Assembly: GCF_008974285.1 (NCBI RefSeq)
Contig: NZ_BKZV01000008.1
Coordinates: forward strand, 1-64,000
Direction: 5' to 3'
Origin: Thermogemmatispora aurantia
Lineage (GTDB): Bacteria; Chloroflexota; Ktedonobacteria; Ktedonobacterales; Ktedonobacteraceae
DNA length: 64,000 bases
This document shows, piece after piece, positions 63,288 to 64,000 of the stretch (position 1 is its first letter; the number at the start of each line of letters is the position of its first letter). The translations under genes were made by a program, and so were the position numbers. The notes under the pieces are model-generated. The model was not told the origin of the DNA. It saw nothing but the letters and a program-made list of their open reading frames with translations, and did no database searches.

Positions 63288-63998
63288 TCAAGAGCCGCCG
63301 AGGTAAGCCTGCCGCACCAGATCGTTCTGCAGCAGATTAGCGGCCGTATCGCTCAACACGATCTTCCCGGTCTGCAGTACATAGCCGCGGTCGGCCAGGC
63401 TCAAGGCCATCGAGGCGTTCTGCTCCACCAGAAAGATCGTGACGCCCTCCGAACGAATGCGCACGATCGTCTCAAAGACTGTCTCCACCAGAAGAGGAGA
63501 GAGGCCCATTGACGGCTCATCCATGCACATCATCCGTGGGCGCGACATCAGAGCACGGGCCATAGCCAGCATCTGCTGTTCGCCGCCTGAGAGAGTTCCC
63601 GCTATCTGCTTCAGGCGCTCCTTAATACGTGGAAAGATCTGACAGACGTGGTCGAGATCCTGCTCGATCTCAGCCTTGTTCGTACGGGTATAGGCGCCCA
63701 TCTGCAAATTTTCCAATACTGTCATGCGCGGGAAAATGCGGCGCGCTTCAGGGACCAGAGCCAGGCCCAGGCGGACAATATCGCTGGCGGGCCGGTTATC
63801 GATACGCTGTCCGTCGAAGGTGATCCTTCCCCGACGTGGGCGGACCAGGCCGAAGATCGTCTTCATCGTAGTCGTCTTGCCGGCAGCATTGGCCCCCAGC
63901 AAGCAGACGATTTCGCCACGGCGCACCTCCAGATTGATATCGTGGAGCACCTGGATGGGACCGTAGAACGTATCGACGTGCTCTAATTGTAGCATCAC
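63288..63998 (-). CDS. Branched-chain amino-acid-type ABC ATPase (LivF-like)
   Basis: This 236-residue ATPase has Walker A GANAAGKTT, signature LSGGEQQM, Walker B MMCMDEPSMGLS and switch FLVEQN, the pattern of LivF. In that family it pairs with LivG and LivH/M permeases to import branched-chain amino acids or urea-like compounds. The upstream genes lie outside the window. Translation starts at ATG 63995 or GTG 63998, preceded by only two bases in the window, so the ribosome site cannot be checked. The gene ends cleanly before a strong terminator. Confidence 0.95.
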   Translation of the reverse strand: MMLQLEHVDTFYGPIQVLHDINLEVRRGEIVCLLGANAAGKTTTMKTIFGLVRPRRGRITFDGQRIDNRPASDIVRLGLALVPEARRIFPRMTVLENLQMGAYTRTNKAEIEQDLDHVCQIFPRIKERLKQIAGTLSGGEQQMLAMARALMSRPRMMCMDEPSMGLSPLLVETVFETIVRIRSEGVTIFLVEQNASMALSLADRGYVLQTGKIVLSDTAANLLQNDLVRQAYLGGS

Positions 63999-64000
63999 CT

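Noticed and set aside
1-64000. tRNA, rRNA, insertion sequences, prophage or integrase genes
   Set aside because: None was recognised on either strand; no transposase motifs or terminal repeats were seen.

Overview
The window reads like a chromosomal segment of a GC-rich, thermophile-like member of the Chloroflexota. A Ktedonobacteria/Thermogemmatispora-type genome is my best guess, made from gene content and protein style; no rRNA or marker gene settles it. Genes are dense and mostly on the minus strand. I see no tRNA, rRNA, insertion sequence or prophage.

Layout. (1) 1-8.5 kb is a defence-like region. A CRISPR array of 20 repeats has no cas genes in view. A four-gene minus-strand operon follows: a Trypco1-like small protein, a trypsin-like protease fused to a degenerate kinase, a large SF1 DNA2/UPF1-type helicase, and an unknown winged-helix protein. 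(2) 8.7-10.8 kb is a heavy-metal P-type ATPase with a CSC motif where CPC is usual. (3) 10.8-18.4 kb is a small-molecule cluster: cytosine-deaminase-like amidohydrolase, DpaA-like reductase, opine dehydrogenase, enolase-superfamily enzyme and M24 peptidase, followed by VOC protein, tautomerase and GntR/FCD regulator. (4) 18.6-21.8 kb is a 2-oxoacid (or acetoin) dehydrogenase E1 alpha/beta pair with a free-standing lipoyl domain and an SDR. (5) 22-28.1 kb is a BMP-type nucleoside ABC transporter, whose second permease is fused to the double ATPase, plus a sugar-isomerase-like TIM barrel. (6) 28.5-32.2 kb is a divergent operon of isochorismatase-like hydrolase, hydantoinase-like enzyme and TrzN/guanine-deaminase-like hydrolase. 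Two copies of one 21-bp palindrome lie over the -10 boxes of the two divergent promoters. (7) 32.2-40.6 kb is an Opp/Dpp peptide transporter and methylmalonate/malonate-semialdehyde dehydrogenase. (8) 41.1-50 kb holds a small basic protein, rhamnose mutarotase and a menaquinone operon menF-D-H-B-C-E. (9) 50.3-52.8 kb has a methyltransferase and a flavin disulfide reductase. (10) 52.9-60.6 kb is a five-gene SWIM / DUF5691 / MoxR / DUF5682 / VWA operon. (11) 60.8-64 kb has Hsp20, a methyltransferase, a phosphoribosyltransferase and a LivF-type ATPase.

Working together. Regions 3-7 look like a broad uptake and catabolism zone for cyclic amides, nucleobases, amino-acid derivatives and peptides, probably under GntR/FadR-type regulators. 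The two most interesting systems are the Trypco1-protease/pseudokinase-helicase operon beside the CRISPR array and the MoxR-VWA-DUF5682-DUF5691-SWIM operon. Both combine NTPase modules with uncharacterised partners.
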